The translations under genes were made by a program, and so were the position numbers. Shown here in pieces: positions 12,353 through 29,352 of a stretch of 64,000 nucleotides of DNA (position 1 is the stretch's first letter; the number at the start of each line of letters is the position of its first letter). The notes beneath the pieces were generated by a model, which was given only the letters and a program-made list of their open reading frames with translations, was not told where the DNA came from and made no database searches. The stretch lies in contig CM068317.1 of assembly GCA_034766995.1 (NCBI GenBank), positions 7,472,501 to 7,536,500 of the forward strand, written 5' to 3'. The DNA is from Acanthacorydalis orientalis. Lineage: Eukaryota; Arthropoda; Insecta; Megaloptera; Corydalidae.

Positions 12353-12740
12353 TCACCTCCTGCTCACTATGTTCGCCAACCCTCGGTGGTGTTTCGCCCC
12401 CGTTTGTTAACGCTTGTTCTCCTCCTTAAAAAATAATAGAAATGAACAAAATATACGAACAAATAATCGGTATAAAATGTGTCTTAAATTTTTTATTGAA
12501 AAAGTTTATAAAAATTAACAACAAAAAACAATGTTAAAATGTGTAAAAAAATTTATTCTAAAACTTCTGTGGCTACAGAAGTATTTCGAATAAATTTGTT
12601 GTTAGTATACACTGAAATCGTATATCCTCTTTCATTGTACACTCTAAAACAGTACACTGATCATGTACTGATATAAACCAATCAGAATAGAGACCACGCC
12701 ACCGATATCAGCCAATCAGTCAGTAAAAATTTCGGACTTG
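12353..12740 (+). repeat. Interspersed repeat R1, copy 1
   Basis: About 390 bp aligned along its whole length with 27593-27975. It begins with a C-rich segment (CTCCTGCTCACTATGTTCGC) that includes AACGCTTGTTCTCC, then AATAATAGAAA. It passes into AT-rich sequence with the shared landmarks TTAACAACAAAA and ACACTGAAATC, and ends in a part with two CCAATCAG-type boxes. No long open frame and no clear terminal repeat could be seen, so the class is unknown. The C-rich head is strikingly different in composition from its surroundings. Confidence 0.7.
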
Positions 12741-13004
12741 AATTCTATTTATCATATCTAGAATATCTTGGAAAAAAATAATGAACCTTATAAAATTTCC
12801 ATGCTTTATCAGAGACATAATAAAATAGATGATACCAAATTCCGTAAGAAATTGTAGCTTGTCCTATTAGGAGAATATCCAAATGTTGTTAACAATGTAT
12901 TTGAAAAAAGAACATATTGGTAATTAAGTATAAATATATGAAAAGTGGAATAAAAAATCTAAGGAATATTATTTTATGTTAGTGAAATGTAAACACTATG
13001 GTTA

Positions 13005-13125
13005 AATTCACATTTACAAGTGAATTCTCTTTTAACTCCACAAACTAAAATAATTTTTTTGTTCAAAAATATTCAGTCAATTATTATTGATCATTTTTGA
13101 TTATTGTTTATTGGCATTTTTAGGC
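13005..13125 (+). repeat. AT-rich dispersed repeat R2
   Basis: Shares with 32275-32400 the order GAATTCT, a CACAAAC-like segment, TCAAAAATATT, ATTATTGATCATTTTT and a TTTAT-GCATTT end. The match is around three quarters identical by eye. Low complexity makes family limits uncertain. Confidence 0.45.
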
Positions 13126-14659
13126 AATGTCATCATCTTCAAAACGTAAGGTACAGAAAAATCTAGCCTTAAATAATTATATGTAGTTTTCTGAATACTT
13201 TATTCTCATATAGAGATAACAAACCATTTCACGTGTCAAAATAAAATTAAACTCATGTAAAGAAATAAATATTAAATATTACAATAAAGAAGTATTAAAT
13301 ATTAAATTGAATTATAAGTAAAAAAATAATATTAAATTGAATTACATGTCACGTAAATATAAATAATAGGATAATAGTAACGTCTTAATTCTATTTTGTC
13401 TATTTTTATCAATCAATATCAACATACTTTATATTTAAGTAATGAGAATGTTTAAAAGAAAAAAATTGAGACACACTTTTTTTGACCTCAATATGAACAA
13501 AACTTCGTATCCAATAAAAAATTTTATTACTATGACTTTTTTATATCGTATTTATAATTCATTTCTTGCAAAAATTTTCTTATTTAGAATTCATCCTCGA
13601 GGCTCAATAAATTTGCTCATGTGCAATTAATTCGTCATCCTTATTACATTATCTCAAATCTAATTAAAAAGTTAACGAGAGATTAAATTGTTGTTTAAGA
13701 TGAAATGCATCAAAGGAACATTAATTCCATTTAAAAACATTTTTGAAAACATTTTTTTTAAGAATGAGTAGGTTTTGTTAATTAACCAATATATATTCTG
13801 TGTTTCATAATGTAATTTGTTTCATATTTCACTTAGTATCCAATGAATTAGTTTCTAAGTATTATAAAAATTAGATATGAATTATACATGTCGAGTTTTA
13901 TCAATATATTTAAATTTTCTCATTAATTTCATTAAAAAATATAAATAAACTTATTGATTTATCATTTATAAAGAAAAAAAAACAAGTTTAATGATTTTAA
14001 TATTTAAAATCGTTTACATAAAACCATTAAAATCAAATGTGAATGGTAAATTTTTAACCCATTCAAATAAATGTTTATTATTTAACTAAACAGACTGATC
14101 AATGAAAATACATCAATTTACACAAAATTCGAATACATCTGTATGTTTTCACTATTTATTTAATAAAAACATAATCTGGATGTTTTTTTTATCCAGCCGG
14201 ATCGTTAACTTCCTTGTAATAACATTATCAATCAATCGTTTAATCAATCATATAAATATACTTTCATATTCTGTTGATATCAATAGAATAATCATTTTAT
14301 CTGCTTATGACTTTTTATATATTTATTTTTTATACATACATATCGATTTATATTTTATGTAAATAACATTCAGCACGATACGTTATGTATTTAAATGATT
14401 TTTATCCGATAAATCTATTAATAAAGATTGATGAATGTATCAAATTAAATAAAAGTATATTTAAAAAGTGTAAACATACACAAATACATTTATTTACACG
14501 TGTATAAAATTATATACATATGTATGTTTGAGAAAGTGTGGGAGTATTCGGGTAATTGTGCATATTTGTATAATGAAAGAAAGGAGACTGGTAGAAGGTT
14601 TACATAACAAATTTATGTTTCTAAATGATCAATAAATTCTGTTGAAACATGGAAGTAAA

Positions 14660-14990
14660 TATTTTAATTAAATTGAAATTTGCGAAAAGGATACGTCACG
14701 GCGGTACATTTTCCCTTCGATTTTCCTTTTTTTGTGATTTAATAGAAAATTATGAACCGGAACATTCGATTCCGTATTGTTAGAACAGAATTCACAAGTT
14801 AAGCACAAAGCACTTTGATCACAAGTATATACACACATCATCAACAATGTGTATATCGATCTATTAAACACTAGCGTACTCCTTTGATCCGCTAATTATT
14901 ACATTGTATTATTGTTAACAGAGATCGGGTTTCTTTAAGCTACATCCTGAACCAACGATAAGGTCGATGTGCTCGTGACGATAAATTAAT
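14660..14990. other. Less AT-rich island, unassigned
   Basis: Contains several CG dinucleotides (TACGTCACGGCGG near 14691, CGATAAGGTCGATG near 14956) and an open minus frame at 14668-14871 that I do not recognise. It could be a regulatory element or an exon. No splice or promoter signal is decisive. Confidence 0.25.
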
Positions 14991-15094
14991 AATTTAAATA
15001 GTGTTCTATTTAATTATCTTTTTAAATTATTTTACACGTTGAAAATAATATTATCATCACTTGAAAACCTTTTTTAAATAGAAAAATACATTTT

Positions 15095-15180
15095 TTAATC
15101 ACTCACAAACATTGGAAAGTTTTTCTGATTAAAAATGTTCAATAATTGATTATTCATTCTTCCGATTGTTGCTTATGCGA
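15095..15180 (+). repeat. AT-rich dispersed repeat R2, fragment
   Basis: Shows the R2 core: ATCACTCACAAACA, then ATTAAAAATGTTCAATAATT, then a degenerate GATTATT segment. Confidence 0.35.
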
Positions 15181-15823
15181 AGTTCAAATGTAATATCTCA
15201 TCATTAGAGTGATAAGATGCAAAAAAAATATATATTAATCTAATTTTTCAATATTATAAAATTTACTAAAAAAGACAAATAATCAAGAACCAAAATGATT
15301 ATTAATCATTTATTGAATATGTTTAATTAGAATTTTTATGGTTTATGAAACGAGTAACAAATTTATTTGTGTAAGTGAATTTAGCTGCTTTGACAATAAA
15401 TGTTTGTGTCTTTTCCTATACATTTTATAGACATCAAATAACTAAACTTCTTAACAGGAACCAACTATCTTTTTGAAATATATTTCATTACCTGATTGTA
15501 TTTTTACCTTTATTTTTCATAGACAAACTTTAATATTTAATGTTAACTCACTTTTATGACAGTTCTTTTATAATCTTTGTCTTTATAGTAATTTAGAATT
15601 ACCTATAAAATTTGTAAATTGCATTCAGTTACTTAATACACAATAAAGTAATAAGTTTTATTAAAGATTAGTTATTTTATTCAGGAGGGATGATGAAAAT
15701 TTTACACAAAAACGTATAATTATTGAATGGTTTGAGATAGTGCGATAAAACAAAAAAAAAGTAAAGATATAATTTCTCAAACAATCTATTTATTTTCTAT
15801 CATATTCACCACGATTCAACTTA

Positions 15824-16392
15824 TTAGGTTGGTAGAAAAATAATTGCGGTTTATGAACATTTAACTCATATACATTTTTCTCTTTTTTGATTTTCCTTGG
15901 TGTTTTAAGTGATCCGGAACTGTAAGATAATTAACCCCTAACTTTTGTGCAAGTTGTCAAATGGTGGGTGATTCTATTTTAACTAAGACCATCAGTTGGT
16001 CGTTATGAACTGGAACAAAAAACCGGCGACACTCTTCTTCAAAGATCTCGTCCCCACCACGAAATTTTTAGAACCACCATTGCACAATATGTTCCTTAAC
16101 ACTATCCACACCAAAAGTATTATTTAATTTACAAGTAGATTCCGGTGATTTACCACTCGTTTTGAACTCATGCAAAAAATTGCTCTTATTTGGTTCTTTT
16201 TCATCTTTAATTCAATAGCCTAATTTGAAGTAAAATTAATAACAAAACCAAAGTCGATGTTACGAAAATACAGACCTAAATATGCACTTTAAAATGCTAT
16301 TAACATGAATACGATGAAATGACATTTTTATTGAAAAAATTAAGGTTAAAACTCAGAAAACAAAAATCGCAATTGTTTTCCTACCATCCTAA
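15824..16392 (-). mobile_element. Group A mariner-like element, internally deleted
   Basis: About 570 bp. The left ITR TTAGGTTGGTAGAAAAATAA is preceded by TA at 15822-15823. The right end reads TTAGGATGGTAGGAAAACAA on the minus strand; its flanking TA has mutated to TT. The interior carries only the transposase N-terminal region, and the 3' ITR follows a few codons after the second helix-turn-helix. The deletion break lies within a few residues of that in the copy at 169, but slightly more sequence (reading NVYELN) is kept here. Confidence 0.9.
15850..16204 (-). pseudogene. Mariner transposase N-terminal fragment
   Basis: ATG at 16204 opens MKKNQIRAIF. After a frameshift it continues HEFKTSGKS, VKEHIVQWWF, a stop, KFRGGDE and EEECRRFFVPVHNDQL. 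The second helix-turn-helix QLAQKLGVNYLTVPDHLK follows. These are the two DNA-binding modules of a mariner transposase in order. The catalytic domain is absent. Confidence 0.85.
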
Positions 16393-16536
16393 TTTTTATT
16401 CTAATCTTTAACAAAATGCTTTATTTAATCTGTGAAGAAATATGATGATCGCTCGTATAGCCAATAGTTTACGGCAAACATAATTTATATATCAGATAAT
16501 CAGAACTAAAATGTCTTCCTTTGATAATTGTGATAT

Positions 16537-16578
16537 TTGAGGTTTAGAGGCGCGTCACAACTAAGGTCATTAGCGCCC
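16537..16578 (+). repeat. Short dispersed motif M with hairpin ends
   Basis: Reads GAGGTTTAGAGGCGCGTCAC, then AACTAAGGTCATTAGCGCCC. The same 40-odd bases recur at 31054, 42497, 53265 and 63243. The ends (GGCGC and GCGCC) can pair around a 20-base loop. Confidence 0.6.

Positions 16579-20943
<4,365 letters not shown>

Positions 20944-20998
<55 letters not shown>
20944..20998. repeat. Compound (TA)n(TG)n microsatellite
   Basis: About 15 TA units followed by about 12 TG units. Confidence 0.95.
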
Positions 20999-21650
20999 AA
21001 ATGTTTGTATATATACGACTGTGTATGTGTAGGTGTGAATGTTTGTATGTTATCGGTAAGAAAGAAAGAAAAGGTAAGAAAACGTACGCCGATCAGGTCA
21101 CGTCAGTTTTGGTTCGCCTTATTCTTTTTTAAACTATCATCGTAGGTATGTGACGTCAATACGGAAAAACGCTTTCCAATTTCTATTTTCATAACCGAAC
21201 CTTTTTTACCTCAATTTTCTTTCGGATATAAAATTTCCGACAATTTTTCGTTTAGAATTCAACAATAGTTATTTTTTTGTATTTACATAAAAGTAACAAG
21301 ATTCCATAAAGTGATTGTTAATTTTCGAAAAGGAAAATGGATTATTTATATAAAAAATGTTTATAAACAACTTATATTAAATATAAGAGATATGAATATT
21401 TTTTCGTTTTTGTATAAAGTTAATGACGAAGTCATTTTATTCTTGAAAATACAAATATTTGGAAAGTAAAGAGCTTTTTTACATAAAAATACATGAGTAA
21501 TTGATAAGTAAAAGATATTTAGAAATGAATATAAGATGTATTCAAAAGAAAAAACTTGCATCTCTTTATAAAATAGGATAAAAAATTAATATAATGAAGA
21601 GAAGAAAGAGAAAACCAAAAGAATTAGTTGTATCTAATATTTTTTTCATG

Positions 21651-21654
<4 letters not shown>

Positions 21655-21695
<41 letters not shown>
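21655..21695. repeat. (TA)n microsatellite
   Basis: 20 TA units. Confidence 0.95.
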
Positions 21696-21697
<2 letters not shown>

Positions 21698-22101
21698 CAT
21701 TACATGAAGAATAATGAGCAACAAAGTCTGTTCATTAAAATTTTAAATATAGATATTATTTATATGAAATAAAATATTACTTATTTTTAATTACTCGGTT
21801 AAAAAAATCAGCAAGTATCTTAAAATAACTATTATTAAGGAATAAATAAGAACAAGCATAATAAAATACAAATTACTATTAAATTCTGAAAAATAAACCA
21901 AAAGACTCTTTAAAACCGTTGACAAAATTAATTAATTTATTTAATCTATTCAACAGAAAAAACGTTATTCATAAATAGAAAATGCATTAATGAATATCCT
22001 GTTATTTTTTTCTTATATTTTTAAGTTTGTAATTTTTTTCTGATAATAAATAAATTTAGTAAAAAAATATGATAACCAATAATTAAATATAAAAGTGATA
22101 C

Positions 22102-22102
<1 letters not shown>

Positions 22103-22151
<49 letters not shown>
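22103..22151. repeat. (TA)n microsatellite
   Basis: 24 TA units. Confidence 0.95.
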
Positions 22152-22154
<3 letters not shown>

Positions 22155-22701
22155 TGAAATAAAATTAACGCTATTTTATTATTCTACTCCTTCCAATCAA
22201 TATTCTGATTGATATTTTGGTTCTAATTAATTAATCTTTACTCATAGGAAAATTAGAACTATAACTATAGATGTTGTAAGCACAGTCTGATAACTCTACT
22301 AATTCCAATTGAAAATTTACATAATTTTTCTTACTTATATATTAGCTTTGTAGTAATTGAAACAAAATTGGAAATACGAAATGTAATGTTTATGAATAAC
22401 TATCTTTGTCAGAAGTTTGTTGATAATTTTAGTTGTTACTTGCTCGTAAAACTTATTAAATGTCTTTAATGAGTTAAATTGGCTATAAAATACATTAGCA
22501 TCAAGAAAAAATATATTTTCTGTTATTAAGTGAATTATAAATTTTACATTTCGATAAAAATCATTTTTTTTTTCTTCACTAAACAATTCGTATCTACAAA
22601 GCTGGATTTATTCAATTTGTATTACCTTCATAGATATTACATTAAAAGAAAAGGAAATTGTATCTTATATTGAAAATCTATAACTGTCTTCTACAATTAA
22701 T

Positions 22702-22706
<5 letters not shown>

Positions 22707-22746
<40 letters not shown>
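22707..22746. repeat. (TA)n microsatellite
   Basis: 20 TA units. Confidence 0.95.
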
Positions 22747-22747
<1 letters not shown>

Positions 22748-23049
22748 TCGTATACAGTCAATGTTTCACACTTTAACTTGGGATAGACAAAAATTAAAGT
22801 ATATTTTTCTCGTTCTCGAATATCTATTTGTAAAAAAACTACACGAAATTATGAATAATATTATTAGTCAATATTAATTACTACTAAATCTATAATTACT
22901 CATGTGGAACATAAGAATGTGCCATATATTATAACAATAATAAATACATAAATATTTATATTCACAAGAAAATAGAATACTATTCAATTTATTGTCTACG
23001 TTCATATGTCGTTTTATTTTAAATAATCAAAGAAAAAATATATTTTATC

Positions 23050-23130
23050 TTTTATAACAGAATTCTTTTTTTATCACACAAATCTTACAGAAAAAACTTC
23101 TAGTCAGAAATATTCAATAAATATTCATCC
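23050..23130 (+). repeat. AT-rich dispersed repeat R2, fragment
   Basis: Shares with 32275 the string TCTTTTAT-A-AGAATTCT, a CACA segment, then TTCTAGTCA-AAATATT. Homology ends before the GATCATT core. Confidence 0.4.
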
Positions 23131-23866
23131 ATATCTCACCATTATCCTTAGCGTCAAGGTATGAAAACACAGATTTTTCAATGCATTAAAAAAATTTTGT
23201 GATTATTTTGTAGCAAAAAACAATTCATTTGTGATAGTGAACCCAGTTAAACTGTATATAAATGTGTACTATGTGTATGTATATTGATATTTTAATTTAT
23301 TTTATTCAATATTAAAATAAGTATAAAAGTGTTACTTTACTGCATTTAATTTTTAGTGTCTTTTACGTTTTTTGAATAGAATCGAAGACATTATGCTATT
23401 TTTATGTTCACATATATGACAGACATATATATTTTCTATCATTATTCTTACTTGAACTGTGCTGGACGATTTAAATTTTATATTTGGACATTATTTTTTA
23501 TGTTTACGGTAATTTTTTTGTTACAATCTCATTTAGTTGTTACTTCATCAACTCAAGGTCTAATTTTTAAACATTTCTTGTATATCTGAGACTTTTCAAT
23601 GTAAGAATTGTTATATAAAATTCAACGTTTTTACAGCGAAATTTAACAAAATTCCAACTATATTTAATGTGTTAAGAAATAGACATTGGTACTTTTCTTG
23701 TTTATTTCTATACAGAAAATGTAATAATAAGATCATATACTAATAAGAGATAAATTAACATAACACAATAACAACATTCTTGAAATTCGCATTTTAAGTT
23801 TTAATACTGCAAATGGTTGTTGTTTAAAAAATATCTTATTTAAAATAAGAAAAAAAAATATTACCA

Positions 23867-23869
<3 letters not shown>

Positions 23870-23916
<47 letters not shown>
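23870..23916. repeat. (TA)n microsatellite
   Basis: 23 TA units. Confidence 0.95.
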
Positions 23917-23918
<2 letters not shown>

Positions 23919-25058
23919 AATATTATTATTATAGATAAAAAATATTCATTTATATATCTAATTAAATAATCAATTATTATTATTGTTCTGTCAGTAAACA
24001 TATTAGTATATTTATAAATATTTACTGACGTTGTAGATAATTCAAAATCAATTTCTATATTATAAAGAGAAATTTGATTAAATGGTGGTATTTTAAGAGC
24101 CATCCAAACGATCAACATATAATCTACATAATATATCCAACGTATTTAATAATAATCTGTATACCAAAATTTGAATAGTGTTACTCATATATACAAACTT
24201 GTCACAACATCGACATGAACTGAAAACGTTTTGAATTGCTATTTAAAACATTTATTTCTGTTCATGTTTCATTCAGTAGTAACCAATCATCACCGTCGGT
24301 GTTCGTTTCAACGAAAGCCCTGAACGTTTGTGTAACTATTGAGTTTCAGCTAATTCGACTGATTAAATAAAACGAATTTGCAATTTAATAACATACACGA
24401 ATATGTATGTTATTCATTAATCAGTAGCTTGAACTTTAATTTGTGATTGAATTTGCGATTGAGTGTAAAATTTCAATAGTTAGACTGCAACGAATGTACA
24501 GAACACACTTAATTCAATGAAACTATTATATAAAATCAAATTACACATATGTACATTTTTTATAGTTTGATTATAAATTTATTGTTTTAAAAATTATTTT
24601 AATTACAAAAGTGCCCTTTTATCATTTGTACAATCATAAAATATTCTTATTAAAGTATAAAGAACTAATTAAATATATACATTTTCTTTAAAAATATTTT
24701 AAATTTATATTATTTATACAATAATTCATAATTATGTTATGACTATTTTTTAAAAAGTGATAAACAGTAAAAAACAATCTTTATCTGAAGTTTTAAGTAA
24801 ATATTTAAAAAGTTTAGATGTAAAATAAATTTCTATTAATTCTTTTAAGAATTTTAATACCAGTTTTTAAAAGAAAATCTTCAAGTAATTAAAGAAATTA
24901 TCATAAATTAAAATAATATTTTTTTAAACTGTGAAAATAAATATTCAATAATAATAGTATTTAAACGTAGTTATATATTTTAGAAGTGAATTTCGTTGAA
25001 TAAGAAGTTCAAATCATTAATCTGGGTATCGTATTTTTTAAAAAAAATATTTATAGTA

Positions 25059-26200
25059 GTAGGTTGGTGTAAAAATACTTGCAATTTTTACGTATCGAGT
25101 ATAAAGACGCATATATCAGTTAAAAATTATATTTATTAATCAAAATGAAGACCATTGTCTTGCACACATTTCTTTCAACGGGAAACAAATTGGTTTATTT
25201 CTACAAGATAGAATTCTAGAGTCTTGGAATTAACGAATTCATCGAAAGCGCTTTGAGCTGATGCTTAATGTTTGAAAACCCTCTCTCGTAGAAAATTACT
25301 CAAATGTTTTAAAAAAAATGATAATCTGCCGGAAACAGGTCCGGAGAATAAGGTGGGTGAGATAAGATTTTATAAACTAGTTCATTTAATTTTTTTAAAA
25401 TCATTTGTGAGACGTATGGTCGGGCGTTATCATGTAGAATAATTGGTCCTCTTCGATTGACTAATGCTGGCCGTAAACGATACACCTTCTCATGTTTTTT
25501 TTCAATTTATTGAAAATATTTTTCTGTTCTTATTATTCCACCGGGATATAAGAAGTTGTAGTGAATGACGCCACTTTCCAACCACCAAACAGTGACCATA
25601 ATCTTTTTTCCATGAAGTTCAGTTTAAGAAATTGTTTTGGTGCCTCTTCTCGGTCTAACCGGTGTGATGAATGTTTATGACTGTTGTAAGGAATCCACTT
25701 TCCATTACATGTGCCAATGCGACCACAAAAGGAATCATTTTTGTTACGCAAAGAAGCGCTGAGTAGACTTCATATCATTATTGTCTATTCATAAGGACAT
25801 TCACGACCCTCCTCATCATCAAAGTGTTTGTTTCCATTGCAAAATTTTTGGAACCAGTATTAAGTTGACCATTTTCTGTTTGATTCTTCACCAAAAACAA
25901 ATTGAATATTTCTAGCAGTTTATGTTGCTTTACGTCCCAATTTAAACTCATAAAAGAAAATCGCTCGAATGTGCTTTTACCATGAATAATTTAAGAGGTA
26001 TATACCAAATATACTTGTATATGGTGTATATCCAACAATACTAAAGAATGAAAACAATAGATATAAGCTGAAATCAGTAGTGATAATTTCATTGTGTACA
26101 ATGATGTATTACATGACTATAACAAAAGATAACGATAATTAGAAAAATCGATGCCCAACTTAAAATGATAAAAACCCCAATTATTTTTGCATCACTCTGA
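25059..26200 (-). mobile_element. Group B mariner-like element, near full span
   Basis: A 1.14-kb element with TA at both sides (25057-25058, 26201-26202). The left ITR reads GTAGGTTGGTGTAAAAATAC; the right ITR on the minus strand reads TCAGAGTGATGCAAAAATAA. It keeps both ITRs, the N-terminal DNA-binding part and most of the catalytic part, but lacks roughly 90 residues between them. A full-length relative would be near 1.3 kb. It is the longest mariner copy in the window. The 37448 fragment matches its left end and the 46344 copy matches both ends. Confidence 0.92.
25136..25983 (-). pseudogene. Group B mariner transposase, degenerate
   Basis: The start ATG at 25983 is followed by a one-base deletion, then KHIRAIFFYEFKLGRKAT, a stop, TARNIQFVFGEES and YWFQKFCNGNKHFDDEEGRE. 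An internal deletion removes the second helix-turn-helix. Catalytic-domain remnants follow: NDSFCGRIGTCNGKWIPY (the first catalytic Asp of the usual TCDEKWI is Asn here), LDREEAPKQFLKLNF, then after another break GPIILHDNARPYVSQ (second Asp kept) and SHPPYSPDLFPADYHFF (third Asp kept), and a C-terminus ending KKCVQDNGLHFD. Several stops and frameshifts make it inactive. Confidence 0.9.
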
Positions 26201-26533
26201 TATTTCATTTAAAACCGTAGTAATATACATCTGAAATTTCTAAAGCTTAAGGTTTAACAATTAAAACAGGTCTTAAAAAAGTGAGTCTGTACACCACTCA
26301 CCAGGTGATTCACTCATCGACAAGTAGTGAGTCTAATGAATGAATTCACATCAGCTTATTATTTAATCTAAGCTTAAGTTAGCGAGTTTACTCGCTTGTA
26401 CAATTACAAGAGGAAAGTTTAATAGCTCTTAGGAAATTTACTGGAGAGTTGCATGTAAACTTATCCCTTGTAATACTCATTTAGAAACTTGATATAATTA
26501 TAATATTTTGTCGTAATTATTAGTTAATATTTG

Positions 26534-26534
<1 letters not shown>

Positions 26535-26602
<68 letters not shown>

Positions 26603-26615
26603 GTATGTATGTATG

Positions 26616-26674
<59 letters not shown>

Positions 26675-26684
26675 ATGTATATAA
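26535..26684. repeat. Long interrupted (TA)n microsatellite
   Basis: About 150 bp of TA with a few TATG/TGTA interruptions. It accounts for all open frames on both strands here. Confidence 0.96.
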
Positions 26685-27212
26685 TTTATATTTCCTGTAC
26701 AATATTTTGGATTAAATTCAATAGTTGGGCGAGTCACCTGTATTTTAAAATTTTTATTTAATAAATATTTATTTCTTCAAGTCGTTTATATCCCAGCAGA
26801 TCACTTATTTTCAATTGCATTTGTTTCATTCTAGACTGTAATAATTTCTAATTTTCTTTCATGTTATAGCTAAACTGTTATTCTGTACAACAACTGTATT
26901 TGATCATGAAAGAAAATAAGTGTAAAAATAGTCTCAAGGTAAACAAAAACAGAATTAATTGATACAAAAGTATATTAATGGTTATATTTATTAAACAATA
27001 ATATTTTCATATTACTTTTTCACAATTACTCATTATATTTTAACAGGCATTAAATTATTACAATTTGATAATAATTTATATTACTATTTTATGTGTAAAG
27101 TTAAATAATACAATACTTTTTATAAAAAAATCTGTTTTAATTATTGCTAAATTAGCTTTTTAATTGAAAATAATGTATTTTATGGCTTATTTATATGTAT
27201 GTGTATTTAATT

Positions 27213-27248
27213 GTATATATATATATAAAGAGAGAGAGAGAGAGAGAG
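27213..27248. repeat. Compound (TA)n(GA)n microsatellite
   Basis: A short TA array passes into about 10 GA units. Confidence 0.93.
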
Positions 27249-27444
27249 TTAATGAATGTGAGAAATTTATTTAATGTATACAATTAACAAATAATAATTT
27301 CATGCTCACCTAATAATCAATGTATTTTTACAATCTGAATAGATTTTATATCTCATTTTTTATATCTTTTTCTATCATTTTTTGTATCTCATTTTTTATT
27401 CCATATTGTATACATAGATCTCGGCCTGTTCATATAAATATAAA

Positions 27445-27447
<3 letters not shown>

Positions 27448-27512
<65 letters not shown>
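27448..27512. repeat. (TA)n microsatellite
   Basis: 32 TA units, 80 bp before repeat R1 copy 2. Confidence 0.95.
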
Positions 27513-27515
<3 letters not shown>

Positions 27516-27592
27516 TTATAAAATATATAACTCACTGATATTAATTGTTTTCTACTGTTAAATATGAAAATAAATATTTTAAGAACAAGAGA

Positions 27593-27975
27593 CTTCTGCC
27601 TCTTGTTTGCTATGAGCGCCTATCCCCCCCCTTGTGCTACTATTCTCGCCCGCACGCTGACGCTCGCTCTCCCCTAACAAATAATAGAAACTAACAAATT
27701 ATTCGCACGAATAATCTGTGTAAATGTGAAACGTAAAATTTTTCCAATGAAAATTTATAAGTATTAACAACAAAATACAATATTAAATGTGTAACAATTT
27801 TTTATTGTAAAACTTCAATGTATACAATATTTTGAATAAATTTTTTATCAGTTTTACACTGAAATCTTATATGCTCTTTCGTTATACAGCATCAAAGAGG
27901 ATCATACATATGACTGATGTTAACAAATCAGAACAGAGACTATATCTATCTACCAATCATTGATGATCGGGATTG
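27593..27975 (+). repeat. Interspersed repeat R1, copy 2
   Basis: Aligns with copy 1 over its whole length. Landmarks in order: GACTTCTGCCTCTTGTTTGC, a C-rich run (eight C at 27625-27632), CGCACGCTGACGCTCGCTCT, AATAATAGAAA, TTAACAACAAAA, ACACTGAAATC, and a CCAATCATTGATG end. The C-rich heads have diverged more than the AT-rich bodies. Neither copy has an open frame, so the repeat looks non-autonomous. Confidence 0.7.
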
Positions 27976-28213
27976 ATTAACTTACTAATTGTAGAGCTTA
28001 ATGAGGGAGCGGCATTGCAAGGAGGTGGTCTACAAGAAATATAAAAAATGTTGGTCTGTGGAAATTTTAAGATGGAATTATTTTTGTATATAGAAAGATA
28101 TTTTGAGAAATTCCAATAAATATGAATATTATTCTGATGTAATTATTGATTTAATTTGTCATATATCTTTACAACTGTATATATCAGTAAATATACACAC
28201 CCAAACATATATA

Positions 28214-28324
<111 letters not shown>

Positions 28325-28699
28325 ATATATTTATGTGTGAATATGTGTTTGACAAATCGATATTTACATAAATTCATGTTTGGTTTTAGTGTATATTAAT
28401 TAACTTTTAACAAATAATGAACATTTCCGTGTGAATGTTTCATTGAAATTGAATAAAATACAATATATTTATAATGCATTTCAATAAGATTAAATTGAAA
28501 TATGGTATAGAATACACACATATAATCAATTTAATAATATATTATGTACACTTACAGGCTTCGATTTAACATTGTGCGTTTGTAGAATATTGATGTAGGT
28601 TAGAGTTAATTTGATTCGAATTAACGAGAAATAATTTGCAACAAAAACGTAAATATAAATAAATACAAACAAACAAAAAGCAGATGGAAAGTCAAATTA

Positions 28700-29115
28700 A
28701 CAAATTGGTATACAGTGTAGGCAATATCAATCACACTGAATCAATAAAGCGGCATGGCGCGCGATGATACTACGGAATCTGCAGCGTTCTATCGTGGAAA
28801 TTAAATTTTCCTTAGACTGTAAACGACGTTCGTCGATCACCACGATCGATAATCACAGTCTGGCCAACGTAATGCTTTGACATCGAATGTGTCCTGGCTA
28901 TGACAGTTAATCATTATAAAATGTTATAACGTTCGCTCGTAGATGTACATGTTACATATTGCGACCGCCATTGAGTGATAACATTAGTCGTCGCGCGTTC
29001 GGTCATTAATACGGGGGCCGCCGTCACTGAACCGAAACAGTGAAATTCGTGCGCACTGCCGAATTAGATAGATTGCAAACAACGCCGTAAAAAATTACCG
29101 CCGCGCTTCAAATAT
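28700..29115. promoter_or_regulatory. CG-containing island, candidate promoter or enhancer
   Basis: The clearest compositional island in the window: about 400 bp with many CG dinucleotides (GGCATGGCGCGCGATG near 28751, CGACGTTCGTCGATC near 28825, GTCGTCGCGCGTTCGG near 28988, GGGGGCCGCCGTCACTG near 29013). No long frame crosses it; the longest start-to-stop frame I could read near 28754 has 16 codons. In AT-rich insect genomes such islands often mark first exons, promoters or conserved enhancers. It could also be an unrecognised repeat. No TATA box or initiator is decisive. Confidence 0.35.
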
Positions 29116-29233
29116 AAACAAAATTCAAATTGAACGGAAACTTGATTTATATTTTTTCATTTTCATTTCTGTTTCCGTGCATCTATCAAAATATTCACCT
29201 GAAAACATCATATATTTGTACGTGTATATGGAA

Positions 29234-29237
<4 letters not shown>

Positions 29238-29283
<46 letters not shown>

Positions 29284-29316
29284 ATATATATATATAGATA
29301 TATACCAATAAATACA

Positions 29317-29352
<36 letters not shown>
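29238..29352. repeat. (TA)n, (CA)n, (TA)n compound tract
   Basis: TA array to about 29304, a CA array near 29317-29330, then TA again. Confidence 0.95.

Larger units (their letters stand above)
12741..15823. other. AT-rich sequence with small repeat fragments
   Basis: No gene supported. Open frames at 13442-13630 and 14102-14362 have the composition of the flanks and I regard them as chance. R2 fragments and one compositional island inside it are listed separately. Confidence 0.5.
20999..25058. other. AT-rich sequence without recognisable gene
   Basis: No supported gene. At 21080-21160 a small less AT-rich patch holds GGTCACGTCAG and a full CRE palindrome TGACGTCA (21151-21158). At 24280-24345 another patch holds CACCGTCGGTG and CAACGAAAG. 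Microsatellites and an R2 fragment inside are listed separately. Confidence 0.5.
26201..27592. other. AT-rich sequence with microsatellites
   Basis: No gene supported. A short direct or inverted word cluster around GAGTC, CACTCACC and AGCGAG (26280-26400) is slightly less AT-rich but shows no defined structure. Confidence 0.5.
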
